NCBI GenBank assembly: GCA_033064195.1
Contig: JARBJD010000297.1
Span: 1-64,000 of the forward strand
Source of the DNA: Blattamonas nauphoetae
Taxonomy: Eukaryota > Preaxostyla > Oxymonadida
Reading direction: 5' to 3'
Length of the DNA stretch: 64,000 nt
Part shown: positions 34,230-45,965 of the stretch, piece by piece
Numbering within the stretch: the first letter of the stretch is position 1
How the letters are laid out: the number at the start of each line of letters is the position of its first letter
Position numbers and translations under genes: made by a program
The notes under the pieces: generated by a model
Told to the model about the DNA's origin: nothing
What the model saw: the letters and a program-made list of their open reading frames with translations, nothing else
Database searches by the model: none

Positions 34230-36294
34230 AGATCACTCTGGCTTCACAGATGAACTCATTGTTTGTTTCTTCGTCACCCACACAAAGGGACAAGACTGGT
34301 CATATTTAATTCGGAGAGCGAGCCAAGTACAGAAAGCAATGAAATACCTCTCTCCAGTTGGAACATCTCCAACCTCCAGATGGACGCCACTCACCAACTG
34401 CTTCCGACGTGGATGATGGGATTGGACCACTTTGAGTAGGAGTGGCGGAATGCGGTCAGACATCTCCTCAACATGCACGATTGGGAGGAGAAGACCATCT
34501 GGCTCTTCGTCGAGATCTCTACCATCTTCTTTTTGGGTATCTTCACATCGACATACGATTCATTCATCACAGTGCCCACTCCAAAGCCAGTTGATCTGAT
34601 TCTGCCGCATCAGCAGCATCCTCCAGGCAAGGAAGACGCCCGAAAGGGAGAAAAGTGGTACAGACCCTTCCAAAGAGAGTTGAGTCGATGATGATCGCCA
34701 ACTCCTGTCGCACATTCAATCGGTCTCTTCACGGAGATCCTACGACTTCAACTCTCCCTCCAGTCTGGCATCTTCCAAGCTGCCGGCCTGATGCCCTTCA
34801 ATCCAGCTGCAGAATGGCTCCCCACCGCTCCATCGACCTTATCTCTCTCTGGCCAACCCGAAGGAAGAGGAAGTTGTTCACTCCATGCGATATTTGCATC
34901 CTCTTTCGATCGTGAAGGGGCCAATCTCATCGCCAATTCGCTTTTTGATGTGTCGACATCTGTTGGACAACTTTGACCGAACGAAAACTCCCAAAACAGG
35001 TTCTTCTGGATCGCATTGTGAAAGGATTGAAGGTGAAGACAAAACTGGAGCAGACACGCGAGTGTACTGATTTCCAGTCCAAAGAGTCGTCCCACGCGAT
35101 GAAAATGGAAGAACTGATCGAACATGATTCTGCGTTTAACGGCTCCCCACTGCATCGTTCGTCTCTTCCGGACATCTTCAATGTTTGGAGGGAGTGCTTT
35201 GCACACGACTTCAACTACATCCTCCCAATTCCCGACATCCAAATGGAAAGCCTGTCGACACTCCAGTGGATTCTGTTCTTCGATGCCCTTCTCCTCAAAA
35301 CCACCGACCAGCTGGTGACAACAGCGATAAACAAAGTGCGTCTGCTCGGACAGCACGCTTCGATTGTTGAACTCAACTCTCTCACTCTCGCTCATCCTGC
35401 CAACGACAGAATTTATCACACTCTCTTCTTCCCGATTGTGTTTGTCCACTCTGAGCCTCTTCCACCACACGCCACGTTCGCAGCATTCACTTCCAAGATC
35501 ATCCTTCGAGAGTCGAAGAAGAGCACGAGAAGAGCTGTTGAAGAACCATGTTTGAAGGAAGAAGATAAACAGAGGATGGAACTTGCGAAAACTTAAGGAA
35601 GCGATTCTGAAACGAGGATATGGTGACATGCACAGCACAATCTCCTCCAAAAAGCTGACGGCTGCGAAAGATGCCGAAGCGAGGACACTGGATGCTCTCT
35701 CGCCTCGTCTCTGTCAATCCACTCGGATGATAATCAGACAGGCGACCACCTTCCGAACAATGATGCTGTCGTCCCTCACGACGATCCCCTCCATCGCCCA
35801 GAAGGAGACGAGGATGAAGGTCGTCTGTCACTGCGATCCACACACCCACCGAGCAGCCGCTACACTTCATGCGAGCATCACGTTGCATCTGGACACTGTG
35901 CTGAAACAGAAGAATCACATCATCTCCAACAACTCGCTCTTCTCCGAACACGCAATGCCGCTCGTCCCCGGACTCACTCCAACCAACGCACCTTCGCTAT
36001 CAGATGCAACGACAGGACTGATTTCACGTTCAACATGAACGCCATGTATCTCCCGTTCGTGTTGGCGAGGCTGTGGAAGGAGAGTGCATTGATCATCATC
36101 TCGACGTGTCTGACAGAGGTAACGATCCCACCAACTCTGACGTCACCATCTCCAGATCGCTCCACTTCGATTCGACATCACACACCGCCCAGAACGCGTT
36201 TCTGCCGCAGATGATGCACACCCTGAGACACTTCAGTGCGGACAGTCTTCTCGTCTGGACAAGCTTGGGACGAGGCAGGGCTCCTGTGAAATAG
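34230..36294 (+). CDS. Unrecognised host-type coding fragments
   Basis: The clearest piece is 34973-35596. It holds a lysine-rich start, then EELIEHDSAFNGSPLHRSSL, LQWILFFDALLLKTTDQLVT and FFPIVFVHSEPLPPHATFAA. Another piece near 34473-34600 contains a hydrophobic segment (IWLFVEISTIFFLGIFT). The pieces are in different frames and probably belong to one large protein, perhaps continuing the gene that begins at 33063. Domain content is unknown. Confidence 0.3.
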
Positions 36295-36948
36295 GCGTGT
36301 CCGTCGACGTCGGGTCTCAGACACGCCTCGTCGCCTCTCAACCCGACCAACCAGCCACATCTATCGGGGTGTGACTAAAAACTTGTCCATTGGTTTCCTA
36401 GATAACGAGAAGAAATCAGCATGTTTCAGGTAAAATATGAATAATACACATGAAAAACTGACTTTTCTCCATTTTTCGTGTTTTTGACAACATAGAGAAA
36501 ATTCACGAAGATCCACCCATTTGGATGCAACATCAACCGCGACGCTTCAAATCAGAGATAGAACCGTAATCAAAAGGTGCGGGATGAACAGATTTACTAC
36601 ACAAAATCGCTCTGAGAAACGGATTTGATCATGTGGAAGAAGGAGGCTCTGAATGTTACAGTGCAAAAGGTAAAACTGCAACGTCGACATGAGAAAGCTA
36701 GGGAGATCATACTTGGTTTATCTTCTTCCTTGGAGAGGTGGTAAGTGCTCGTTTAGACGCTCGCTGCCAAAACAGCCTCGTTGGTGTGTGAGGACCCAAA
36801 ATAACCACTTGGGGAGAGATCGGATCTCAGTCGGATGGACTCATTTTCATTGCTCAATTCGACATACACAAACAATTTCGGTGATCATACAGAGAAATGT
36901 GAAATTAATGTTGAAATGGAGAGATAAACTGAGAAAAGGGAGAAAAGC
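36295..36948. other. No gene recognised
   Basis: Mixed sequence leading to the MITE at 36952. Only a short basic plus-strand frame at 36689-37060 is open, and it runs into the MITE, so it is not credible as a gene. Confidence 0.3.
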
Positions 36949-36951
36949 TTA

Positions 36952-37558
36952 TAGTGCTGTCACAAAAGCGCCGGTTTTCAATAAACCGCCTAAAATCGAG
37001 ATTTTTTCTGGGAAATGTTCTTTTGGTGAGAAAATAATCCATAAAAAATTTTGGAGCTAAAGACCCATTATTGGGCTCTGTAGCCTCATACAGTAAAATA
37101 CACACATTTTTTTCAACTTTTCGACGTCATATCTCCACAACCAGTGAATCAATTGGTATGAAATTTTTTCCAGATCCTTCTTTTGATGATTCGAACATTT
37201 TGGAAAATTTTCGAAAAAAAATTCTGGGTTTCTGGGAAAATTCTCAAAAACCCATTTTTTCTCGAAAACACTCACAGAGGCAAAATTTTTCATCTTTTGT
37301 CATAAAAATCGTTTTTTGAGGTCTTTATGAATAGAATGCACTTTATTTGGTTGAAAACGGATAGTTGGTTGTGGAGAAATGACGTCGAAAAATTCACCTT
37401 TTTTGTGTGTATTTTACTGTATGAAGCTACAGAGCCCAATAATGGGTCTATATCTCCAAAATTTTTGCAGAATAATTTTCTCACCAAAACAACATTTCTC
37501 AGAAAAAATCTCGATTTTAGGCGGTTTATTGAAAACCGGCGGTTTGGTGACAGCACTA
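36952..37558. mobile_element. MITE of about 600 bp with long inverted repeats, TTA duplication
   Basis: The ends are TAGTGCTGTCAC and its complement, with arms of about 190 bases each (36952-37143 and 37366-37558) that match with scattered differences. TTA flanks both ends (36949-36951, 37559-37561). The shared part of the arms includes CCGGTTTTCAATAAACCGCC, a small palindrome. There is no coding capacity. A TTA duplication suggests PIF/Harbinger; TA with Tc1/mariner is the alternative. The ends resemble those of the two elements at 54.7-56.6 kb. Confidence 0.8.
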
Positions 37559-37561
37559 TTA

Positions 37562-39690
37562 AAGTGAGAATCCACAATGGCATTATCCTTTCGAATGAAT
37601 TGAAAAGAAGAAACGGACAAATGTAAACTGGTATCTTACTCACATCTCTCGCCATTTTGTCCCTTTCTTCAAGTTTAATAGCGAGAGACAGTCGCTGTGA
37701 TTTTGGATTTGCCTTTTCTGCTTTCAAAATTGAGTTTGAGTTTTTTCTGACAGAATAATCTCAGAAAATGTATGTTTGAGTCAAAAATCAGAGCTGAGAG
37801 GCCAATTGACTCGAATATCGAAAGATCCCATTGTTTCCGGTTTGCACAGAAAACTCTTCTGTGATGTCCGGGGTGATAGTTATCACACCAAACCGGAGTT
37901 GTTCATCAACCCGGATGAACTCCTCCAATGTTTGATTCAGATAACAGCCTTCCGTTTCATGGACCTTTTAGACACAAATGCGTTCTCAATCGTTTGAACA
38001 ACTTGATCAACCCACTCGCTCGTCGATTTGGGTTTACACATTCATCCATTGCATAAAATAAGTATAGATAAAAAAAGATAATGAAATGCGTTCGAGAGAA
38101 CGGTACATCAGGGACTGTAACCTCTCCTGGACTGCAGTAGACAGTGTTTGTCGGATGGGTGGATGATGGTTCTTTATAGGTCGGGATGCACAGAACAGTT
38201 GATTCTTGCATCCCCTCTCTTCAGCTCCAATCATTGTTGGACTACATGAGTTCTAGCGGCCCTTATGGAGGGTATGAGATGACGATCTTGACACGTTCCG
38301 CAATCGAGAAAGTAGAGGGACCTGGGAACGATAGATGACGATGGAATGCGATTTTCGTTCAAATTTTTGGCAAAATCGGCGAAGGGACCTATTTCGAGGG
38401 GACGATCGACATCGGAGATCCATTGATTGGAACACCTCACAGAGACTGTTTGAACTGCAGATTGTGATGTGTCAACTTTGTCAGGATAGAAAGATGATCA
38501 AAGTTATGTCGTGGTTCGAAAATCAAAGTCGATGAGCAAGAAGAGCTGATCCTGTGTCGATGGTTTGTGAGAAGTCCTTCAAAAAGAGGTTGATAAAACA
38601 TCTTTTCACAAGTGTGAAAAAAAAACAAAAGATGAACATTTTCCGTGAGATATAATCCTGTTTGCTGTGAATTTTGCGTTGTACGAGGAAATCAGACTGA
38701 CATGAGTGTTGGGGCTCCACTGCTTCATATACACTGATTTTGTGGAGTTTCCGATGGTGGATATCTTTTTGATGGTTTCTAATCTCCTGCTGAAGATTGA
38801 TGTTTGTCTTTTCATCAGGGTCACTGATTTCCATTTGAATTGAGCCCATGAGTTCCATCGAATTCGACCAAATTGACAAATGTGTGGTTTAGGATGATGT
38901 TCAGGATCAAAAGAGGCTATAGTGGAAATGATAGAATGATCGATCATGAATCACATAAGAGTAGATATACTTTCAATGGAGTCCATTCTGAGGATAGAGA
39001 GATGACTTTCACATTTTATGGATGGATCACACTTCACCACGGATAGTCCATCAAACTGAAGAATTGATACCTTTTTGTGTCACCAGTGGTTGTTATTTCT
39101 CTGTTTTTTTTCATTTTTTGCTCTCTTAAAACCGGATGGAGAAGGTGTGTGGATGATGTCAAATAAATTGACATCTTAATCGAAGATGAAGAAATCTTTG
39201 AACCAAATTTGTACAGGATCATCTTCACTGCGATGAGAATTTTCTATTTCTTCAACTTGCTTTCCTTGCTTTGTCTCCTTCTCTGTCCATCGCCTTTCGC
39301 TTTTGTGTTTCTTTGATTCTTCTAAGTCTGTCGTCATTCGGATATGTGCTAGACATGCTGATGAACAATCAAAATCATGTTGAGGCGAGGAGAGTGTGTA
39401 TCTGAGGTGGATTCAGGTGGTGAGTGAAATTTCAATTCGCTTTTCATCTTCATCATTTGATCGATTGTTTTGCCCGTTCTCCCCCAGATTTCTTCATTGG
39501 AGGTGATGTGAGGCGTATCTGCGTGTTATCTGGTGACGGTGATTGCCGAGAAGGACGTCGCTGTTGGTTTCGTTGAGAACGACTATGTCAGGATGGGCGT
39601 GACGACGGGAGTGGTCTGACTAGGAAGATGGGCATCCAACACGAAAAGAGGAGAATGGTGATGATAGAAAAGATGCCAAAGACGCACTGA
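37562..39690. other. No confident gene
   Basis: Short frames only. A minus-strand run at 38523-38947 is hydrophilic with many His and Lys and no recognisable motif. There are several T-rich and A-rich tracts. Confidence 0.3.
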
Positions 39691-40470
39691 CTGTTTGGTT
39701 CATCTCAGCTTAGATGGTGGAGCTGGTTGGGTTCTTGAGAGGATTGAGCTTGATCAGATTGAGGTTGTTCGTGCGGCTGTGTTTGATCTGTTTGATGAGC
39801 GGCTTGTTGAGATGGTTGTTGTATTGTTCGTGACTACTGCCTCTCGTGTGTCTTCTTCGCCTGCTCCAATGACACAGCCTCTTCCGACTCGCCTATGACG
39901 TGTATGTTGAGTGATAGACTCGTGCTGGATGCATCTTCTCAATGTTCCCCTCACACGCTCCCACTCATTCCTCTCTCCTTCCGATCAATCCCATCCGCAG
40001 GTTCGAGTATGGATTCGCGTTGAGTGGAAACGGGCTGAAGAGAGTCTTCATATCGCCCAGTTTTTCCACCACAATCTCAATCCCACACGCCATCCATTCC
40101 TCGTCCTCTCGCTGTCGAACGCAACAGGATCGTTGTCACACGGCTCGCGCCAGAAGAGTACACTGGAATCACCCAAACACTGCGCATGCGCTCGCCTCCC
40201 TCCCTCCCCTCGCCCCCTTCCCCCAACACCCCTCCCGCTTGTCCGTCCTTCTTCTTCCTCTTCTTCACACTGTGCGAGCCAGCCAGCGCCTTCTTCATCA
40301 GAAGCGCCTTCCGCTCGTCCTCTTCCCGACTCTCCCCTCCCACCTTCCCCTCCGCCACAATTGTCGTCAGAGTTGCTGTCGCTGATAAAGCACGCGAAGT
40401 CCTACAGGCCAACCGAATCATGATGAACGAGAGATCTCATCCTTCAACTCCCACACATTAATCGAGGTGA
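39690..40470 (+). other. Host-type coding fragments, unrecognised
   Basis: The plus strand contains coding-like strings in different frames. They include ELDQIEVVRAAVFDLFDERL near 39750 and VRVWIRVEWKRAEESLHIAQ near 40000-40060, then a Pro/Ser-rich stretch. No single frame covers them. Confidence 0.25.
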
Positions 40471-40806
40471 ACAGCGACTTCTCGTTCAGCCGTGGCCGAA
40501 GAATGAACACATTGCGGGTCAGTCACCGTCATCTCCCTTTCAAGCAGGTAACCAGACCACAGAGTGATCTATTCCAGACTGTTCAGAGACACCGATTTCC
40601 AATCCTGAGGCCAATTCGACTTTAGAATTGCGTTTGGAGAATTTTTCAGGACCGATCTGTTGCTTGGTATTTCGGGAGACGTCGTTCGTAGAGAGAACAT
40701 CTTACGAGCCTAGTTGGTGGGTGTCTGTGTTCTTCATCTCTCACAGCACATATTAACGTCGTTCGTGATCTGAACAAGTCGTTGTTGAAACGAGTATGTG
40801 TTGTTT

Positions 40807-41610
40807 TCAATCCCATTCTGCTCCTCCCACCCACAGTACACCAGCAGACACCACGTATCGAAGTAGGTCAGCCCCTTCACGGGAGTGGTAGTGTCTTGTG
40901 TGTCCCCCGCTGCGCAGTGAGACGTTTGACAATGGCTTTTCGAGTGTTCTGAACAGCTTAATCAATGCACCGCTTGTGAATTTCGTGGCCGAGCATTTCC
41001 CGTTCTCATATCCAAAGAATAGTGTGTCATCTCCAAAGTCGCCTCCGACAACCGTAAGAACAGAGTCGAACAATATGGTTGCTTCGACAGAGAGACCGAA
41101 GTATGCCATCCGCTCGTTGCCGACTAGGTCGTGAATAAGTTTGAGCGACAGGTGATGAGGAGTAGTGTCGCCCTCCTCCGTGTTCATCTGCAGTGACTTA
41201 ACCGGAATTGGGTGTTTCCTGGCAGACGCAGAGATGACAACACCGCCCTTCTTCGCCCACTCCGTGCTTCCGCTGGATGAATTTGGTGAAGTGGAGTGCA
41301 TTCTCTTTGATTGTGCTTTGTTCACTTCCCAGCTGCGCTGGCTGATTCCTGTCGTGGTGTTGGTTTGCATAGCTCTTCTGACGGCGAATGTTGTGATTGT
41401 TTCGGTTCGGGGTTGGAGATGTCGGTGAATTGGATGCAGTAATCGTACACAGCAATGCGACGAGCATAGTACACGAAGGTTCGGTTCGACAGATCCCCAT
41501 AAATGACGAGTGGCGGCACGTACTTCCCAGTCGACGTAGACGACGTAAATCCGAAACCAGAAAGAGAGTTCTTCCCGAAGACGGTAAGATTCTGCAGATG
41601 GCTCCTTGAG
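40807..41610 (-). pseudogene. Unrecognised host-type gene with a frame change
   Basis: Upstream text in one frame (GKYVPPLVIYGDLSNRTFVY, ARRIAVYDYCIQFTDIS at about 41520-41410) passes into another frame from about 41370. That frame then runs 187 codons to 40807 (KLIHDLVGNERMAYFGLSVE, VVGGDFGDDTLFFGYENGKC). Both halves look like genuine protein. No clear intron lies at the change. Family unknown. Confidence 0.35.
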
Positions 41611-42144
41611 AGTTGAGAAGGTGTGAGATTCTTCTTGTTATATCACTTCCTTCGTTCAGAACAAAATGAGACTCTATTTGCCAATGAACGCAAGAAACTG
41701 TCCTTTCGTACTGTGAGAGGGCTGTTTTGTGAAGTGAGTTTGGGACCGTCTTTGAAAGTATCAGGTTCACGAGGGGTTGTTCTTAGCTCCTGGGCTTTCG
41801 CTAATATTTATCCATGAATTGAAATTCAGATGCAAAAGGTCAATTGAGTCACTCATGGAGATGAAGCAGGTGATGAAGGGAGGAGATTGAGACATTTCAA
41901 AGAGCCATGAAAACCACGAACCGCTTTAACAACAAATTAAAGGATAGATCACTGATGTCACATGAGAGTAAACTAGACTCCAGAAATGAACCAACAAAAA
42001 TGAATCAAAAGCTGTCATTCAGTTCATTTTTCATCGTTGGTTGTTTCATCGATGTGTTCCAAGTCTGTTCTATTCATTTTGAATGTGTTCATTTGCTTTT
42101 CTTCAAGTAGGGGAATTAAAATAAACAATAGCAAAAGTCATAGC

Positions 42145-42510
42145 GAAGCTGACGATGACGAAATGTTTGATACCGGCGATGGGGGTGACGGCAAACACGA
42201 AAGGTAAGTTGACGACGACGAAATATTTGATACTGGCGATGGGGGTGACGGCAAACACGAAAGGGAAGTTGACGACGACGAAATATTTGATACTGGCGAT
42301 GGGGGTGACGGCAAACACGAAAGGGAAGTTGACGACGACGAAATATTTGATACTGGCGATGGGGGTGACGGCAAACACGAAAGGGAAGTTGACGACGACG
42401 AAATATTTGATACTGGCGATGGGGGTGACGGCAAACACGAAAGGGAAGTTGACGACGACGAAATATTTGATACCGGCGATGGGGATGACGGCAAACTCGA
42501 AAGGGAAGCT
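42145..42510 (+). repeat. 60-bp tandem array, about six copies
   Basis: The unit contains GGGGGTGACGGCAAACACGA and GACGACGACGAAATATTTGA and repeats every 60 bases with almost no change. In one plus-strand frame it encodes an acidic 20-residue repeat (EVDDDEIFDTGDGGDGKHER). The first copy has TAA in that frame. It grades directly into the 30-bp array. Confidence 0.9.
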
Positions 42511-44200
42511 GAAGATGGCGGCGATCTCGCTGGCGATGCTAAAGATGACGGCGAACACGCTCGCAATGCTAAAGATGACGGCGAACACGCTGGCGATGCT
42601 GAAGATGACGGCGAACACGCTGGCGATGCTGAAGATGACGGCGAACACGCTGGCGATGCTAAAGATGACGGCGAACACGCTCGCAATGCTAAAGATGACG
42701 GCGAACACGCTGGCGATGCTGAAGATGAATGCGAACACGCTCGCGATGCTAAAGATGACGGCTAACACGCTGGCGATGCTGAAGATGTCTGCGAACACGC
42801 TGGCGATGCTGAAGATGAATGCGAACACGCTCGCGATGCTGAAGATGACGGCGAACACGCTCGCGATGCTGAAGATGACGGCGAACACGCTGGCGATGCT
42901 AAAGATGACGGCGAACACGCTGGCGATGCTGAAGATGAATGCGAACACGCTCGCGATGCTGAAGATGACGGCGAACACGCTCGCGATGCTGAAGATGACG
43001 GCGAACACGCTCGCAATGCTAAAGATGACGGCGAACACGCTCGCAATGCTAAAGATGACGGCGAACACGCTGGCGATGCTGAAGATGTCTGCGAACACGC
43101 TGGCGATGCTGAAGATGAATGCGAACACGCTCGCGATGCTAAAGATGACGGCGAACACGCTGGCGATGCTGAAGATGACGGCGAACACGCTGGCGATGCT
43201 AAAGATGACGGCGAACACGCTGGCGATGCTGAAGATGAATGCGAACACGCTCGCGATGCTGAAGATGACGGCGAACACGCTCGCGATGCTGAAGATGACG
43301 GCGAACACGCTGGCGATGCTGAAGATGAATGCGAACACGCTCGCGATGCTGAAGATGACGGCGAACACGCTCGCGATGCTGAAGATGACGGCGAACACGC
43401 TCGCAATGCTAAAGATGACGGCGAACACGCTCGCAATGCTAAAGATGACGGCGAACACGCTGGCGATGCTGAAGATGTCTGCGAACACGCTGGCGATGCT
43501 GAAGATGAATGCGAACACGCTCGCGATGCTAAAGATGACGGCGAACACGCTGGCGATGCTGAAGATGACGGCGAACACGCTGGCGATGCTGAAGATGACG
43601 GCGAACACGCTGGCGATGCTGAAGATGAATGCGAACACGCTCGCGATGCTAAAGATGACGGCGAACACGCTGGCGCTGCTGAAGATGTCTGCTAACACGC
43701 TGGCGATGCTGAAGATGAATGCGAACACGCTCGCGATGCTAACGATGACGGCGAACACGCTGGCGATGCTAAAGATGACGGCGAACACGCTGGCGATGCT
43801 GAAGATGACGGCGAACACGCTGGCGATGCTGAAGATGAATGCGAACACGCTCGCGATGCTAAAGATGACGGCGAACACGCTGGCGATGCTGAAGATGACG
43901 GCGAACACGCTGGCGATGCTAAAGATGACGGCGAACACGCTGGCGATGCTGAAGATGAATGCGAACACGCTCGCGATACTAAAGATGACGGCGAACACGC
44001 TGGCGATGCTAAAGATGACGGCGAACACGCTGGCGATGCTGAAGATGAATGCGAACACGCTCGCGATACTAAAGATGACGGCGAACACGCTGGCGATGCT
44101 AAAGATGACGGCGAACACGCTGGCGATGCTGAAGATGTCTGCGAACACGCTGGCGATGCTGATGATGAATGCGAACACGCTCCCGACGGTGAAGATCTCG
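42511..44200 (+). repeat. 30-bp minisatellite, about 56 copies with higher-order pattern
   Basis: The base unit is GAAGATGACGGCGAACACGC followed by TGGCGATGCT. There are variants at three places: GACG/AATG/TCTG, TGG/TCG and GAA/AAA. The variant pair GATGTCTG then GATGAATG recurs at about 42781, 43081, 43471, 43681 and 44131, spacing always a multiple of 30, so blocks of 7-15 units were copied together. Three frames are open for 680-720 codons only because 30 is a multiple of three. The acidic frame (EDDGEHAGDA) is most protein-like but is interrupted by TAA at two units. Confidence 0.92.
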
Positions 44201-44372
44201 GCGCGAACGTCCTCATAGATTAAGATGCAAAGCTCCTGGACTGGTTCCTTTCCCCACAATGAGCACAATTAACTTGTTAATATGAAATGTCCATCTCGAA
44301 AAAACAATTTCTAGTACACATCTTCACACTCTCGGAACAGATGATTCTCACTCCTGATCGTTCGAAACTGAA

Positions 44373-45890
44373 CTAGTCGTCATCGATCTCGATTACTGAG
44401 AGTCGTCGCAAAAGGGCTCGTGTCATTCTCTTTCGTCTCGAGCATTCATTCTCTGGCTGGCTCGTCTCGTCGTCGCTTTGATCATGTCTCATTGTGTCTA
44501 GATCCTCGGGACCATTCTCCTCTGAGTCATCGTCACAATCCAGCACTTTCTGCATGGGATATCTCCGATGTAACTGTTTCAGTACACATCGAACTTCGTC
44601 TTCAAAAGCATCAGTCATTGTGTCAGGAACTGTCGACAGTTTTGTAGTTAAACGTTTGGCTTTGGTTTTCAGGACAGCAATGGATGACAGCTTCAATATC
44701 GTCGTGTCAGAGATCGGTGCTGCATAGATCTTGTCGTGGCTTCTTGAGAAGAAGAGAGACATTTTGAAATGCTCTAACGGAAGAAAGTGAACGGAAGTCG
44801 GGGCCACAAAATCAGAACAATCGATGAACTCATGATGGATACTGCTGGCTGTGTTGGCCTTCTGCTTCAAGACTTGGATGAGTGTTGTGAAGTCGTTGAT
44901 TGGCGATGGGTGTCGGGTTAGGAGCCTCGAGTATTTTGCAAACACTCGATCGCAACAGTTTTTTCCGTGCTGCGGATAGAAAAAATTGACCTGAGTTTCT
45001 ATTTCGCGATTGTGGATGCGAAGATCGACCAGGAGGAACGACACAAACTCCCGTGAATGGAAGTGAGGTGCGCCGTCACTCCACCATTTCATTGTGGTGA
45101 CAGTTGAGAATGACTTGTCCATGAGAACGGATTGTAGAGCATGTTTGACAAACGCCGATGATTTGGAGAGAGTTCGAGAGAGCACGGTGAAGACTCTCTG
45201 TTGAATTTTGGCTCCAACTCTCCTGAAAAGCACGAATGTGAGCATTTGAACGGGCGCTCTACTGTAAAATGATTCGCCAACTTGCGTTCTGCCCATTGGG
45301 AGGTTCAGATTCTCCTTGAAATCTGCAACTATTACACATTCGTTTCCATGAAGGTCAGCAATGTCTGCGTTGTGCTTAATCCTTTGGAAGATGTTATCCT
45401 CGTTGTGGCGGCGGATACACTCTGTCAGATCCAGTCTTGTCTCTTCAGCCAACTTTCTTCCTTGTGTTCGAAGCTGATCACCAACAACACAAACAGAACA
45501 GACATCGGTTCTGATGTTCGCTTGGTGAACCATAACTTTCGTCATCTGATACATCTTGTATTCTGGGATTTTGTTTTGTTGAAATACCTGATTGAAGTAT
45601 CGAAACGCGGTTCGTTTGTCACAAGGAAGGAGTCGATGTTCATTGAAGAGAATGAACTCGCCCCTTACGACTGTAGCCTCCATCTCCTCCAAACCCCAAG
45701 TGAGGTAAGCACCGGAATGAATTGCATTAAGAAATGAATTGAAGGACGAATCTGAGACTGATATGATAAAAGACGGTTCATCAAGAACAAAATCGCCTCC
45801 ACTAGACAATGGAGCATCGAGAGGTGGCGAGTCGACAGAAGTCTCGAAATCTTGGTATACAGTTCGCGGGGGATGTTGACGAAGTCCCAT
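44373..45890 (-). CDS. DDE-type transposase-like protein, superfamily unassigned
   Basis: The first ATG is at 45890 (MGLRQHPP), giving 505 residues ending in TAG; the frame stays open a little further upstream, so a 5' exon is possible. An RNase-H-like layout is visible. A Cys pair (CSVC, about 131-134) and helix with HNEDNIFQRIKHN precede a first Asp in VIVADFKENLNLPM (about D190). The second Asp is in TTMKWWSDGAPHFHSREF (about D272). Then comes FFYPQHGKNCCDRVFAKYS with a His-Gly-Lys...Asp signature (about D314) and an acidic C-terminus. The W-SDG and HGK-D pattern recalls uncharacterised eukaryotic transposase-like proteins. I cannot place it in a named superfamily. I could not find terminal repeats. 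The open frame suggests recent activity or host use. Confidence 0.6.
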   Translation of the reverse strand: MGLRQHPPRTVYQDFETSVDSPPLDAPLSSGGDFVLDEPSFIISVSDSSFNSFLNAIHSGAYLTWGLEEMEATVVRGEFILFNEHRLLPCDKRTAFRYFNQVFQQNKIPEYKMYQMTKVMVHQANIRTDVCSVCVVGDQLRTQGRKLAEETRLDLTECIRRHNEDNIFQRIKHNADIADLHGNECVIVADFKENLNLPMGRTQVGESFYSRAPVQMLTFVLFRRVGAKIQQRVFTVLSRTLSKSSAFVKHALQSVLMDKSFSTVTTMKWWSDGAPHFHSREFVSFLLVDLRIHNREIETQVNFFYPQHGKNCCDRVFAKYSRLLTRHPSPINDFTTLIQVLKQKANTASSIHHEFIDCSDFVAPTSVHFLPLEHFKMSLFFSRSHDKIYAAPISDTTILKLSSIAVLKTKAKRLTTKLSTVPDTMTDAFEDEVRCVLKQLHRRYPMQKVLDCDDDSEENGPEDLDTMRHDQSDDETSQPENECSRRKRMTRALLRRLSVIEIDDD

Positions 45891-45965
45891 TCGAGTTTCG
45901 ATGAAAACTGTTGAAGGATTCTGTTGTGACAAGGAACGGAGTGCGGTGGGTTGGTGACTCGTCAC

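Noticed and set aside
42103-44268. Open frames of about 700 codons on both strands over the minisatellite
   Set aside because: The repeat unit is 30 bp, so any stop-free frame in one unit stays open in all. The hydrophobic minus-strand and Met/Thr/Leu plus-strand products look like repeat translations rather than proteins.
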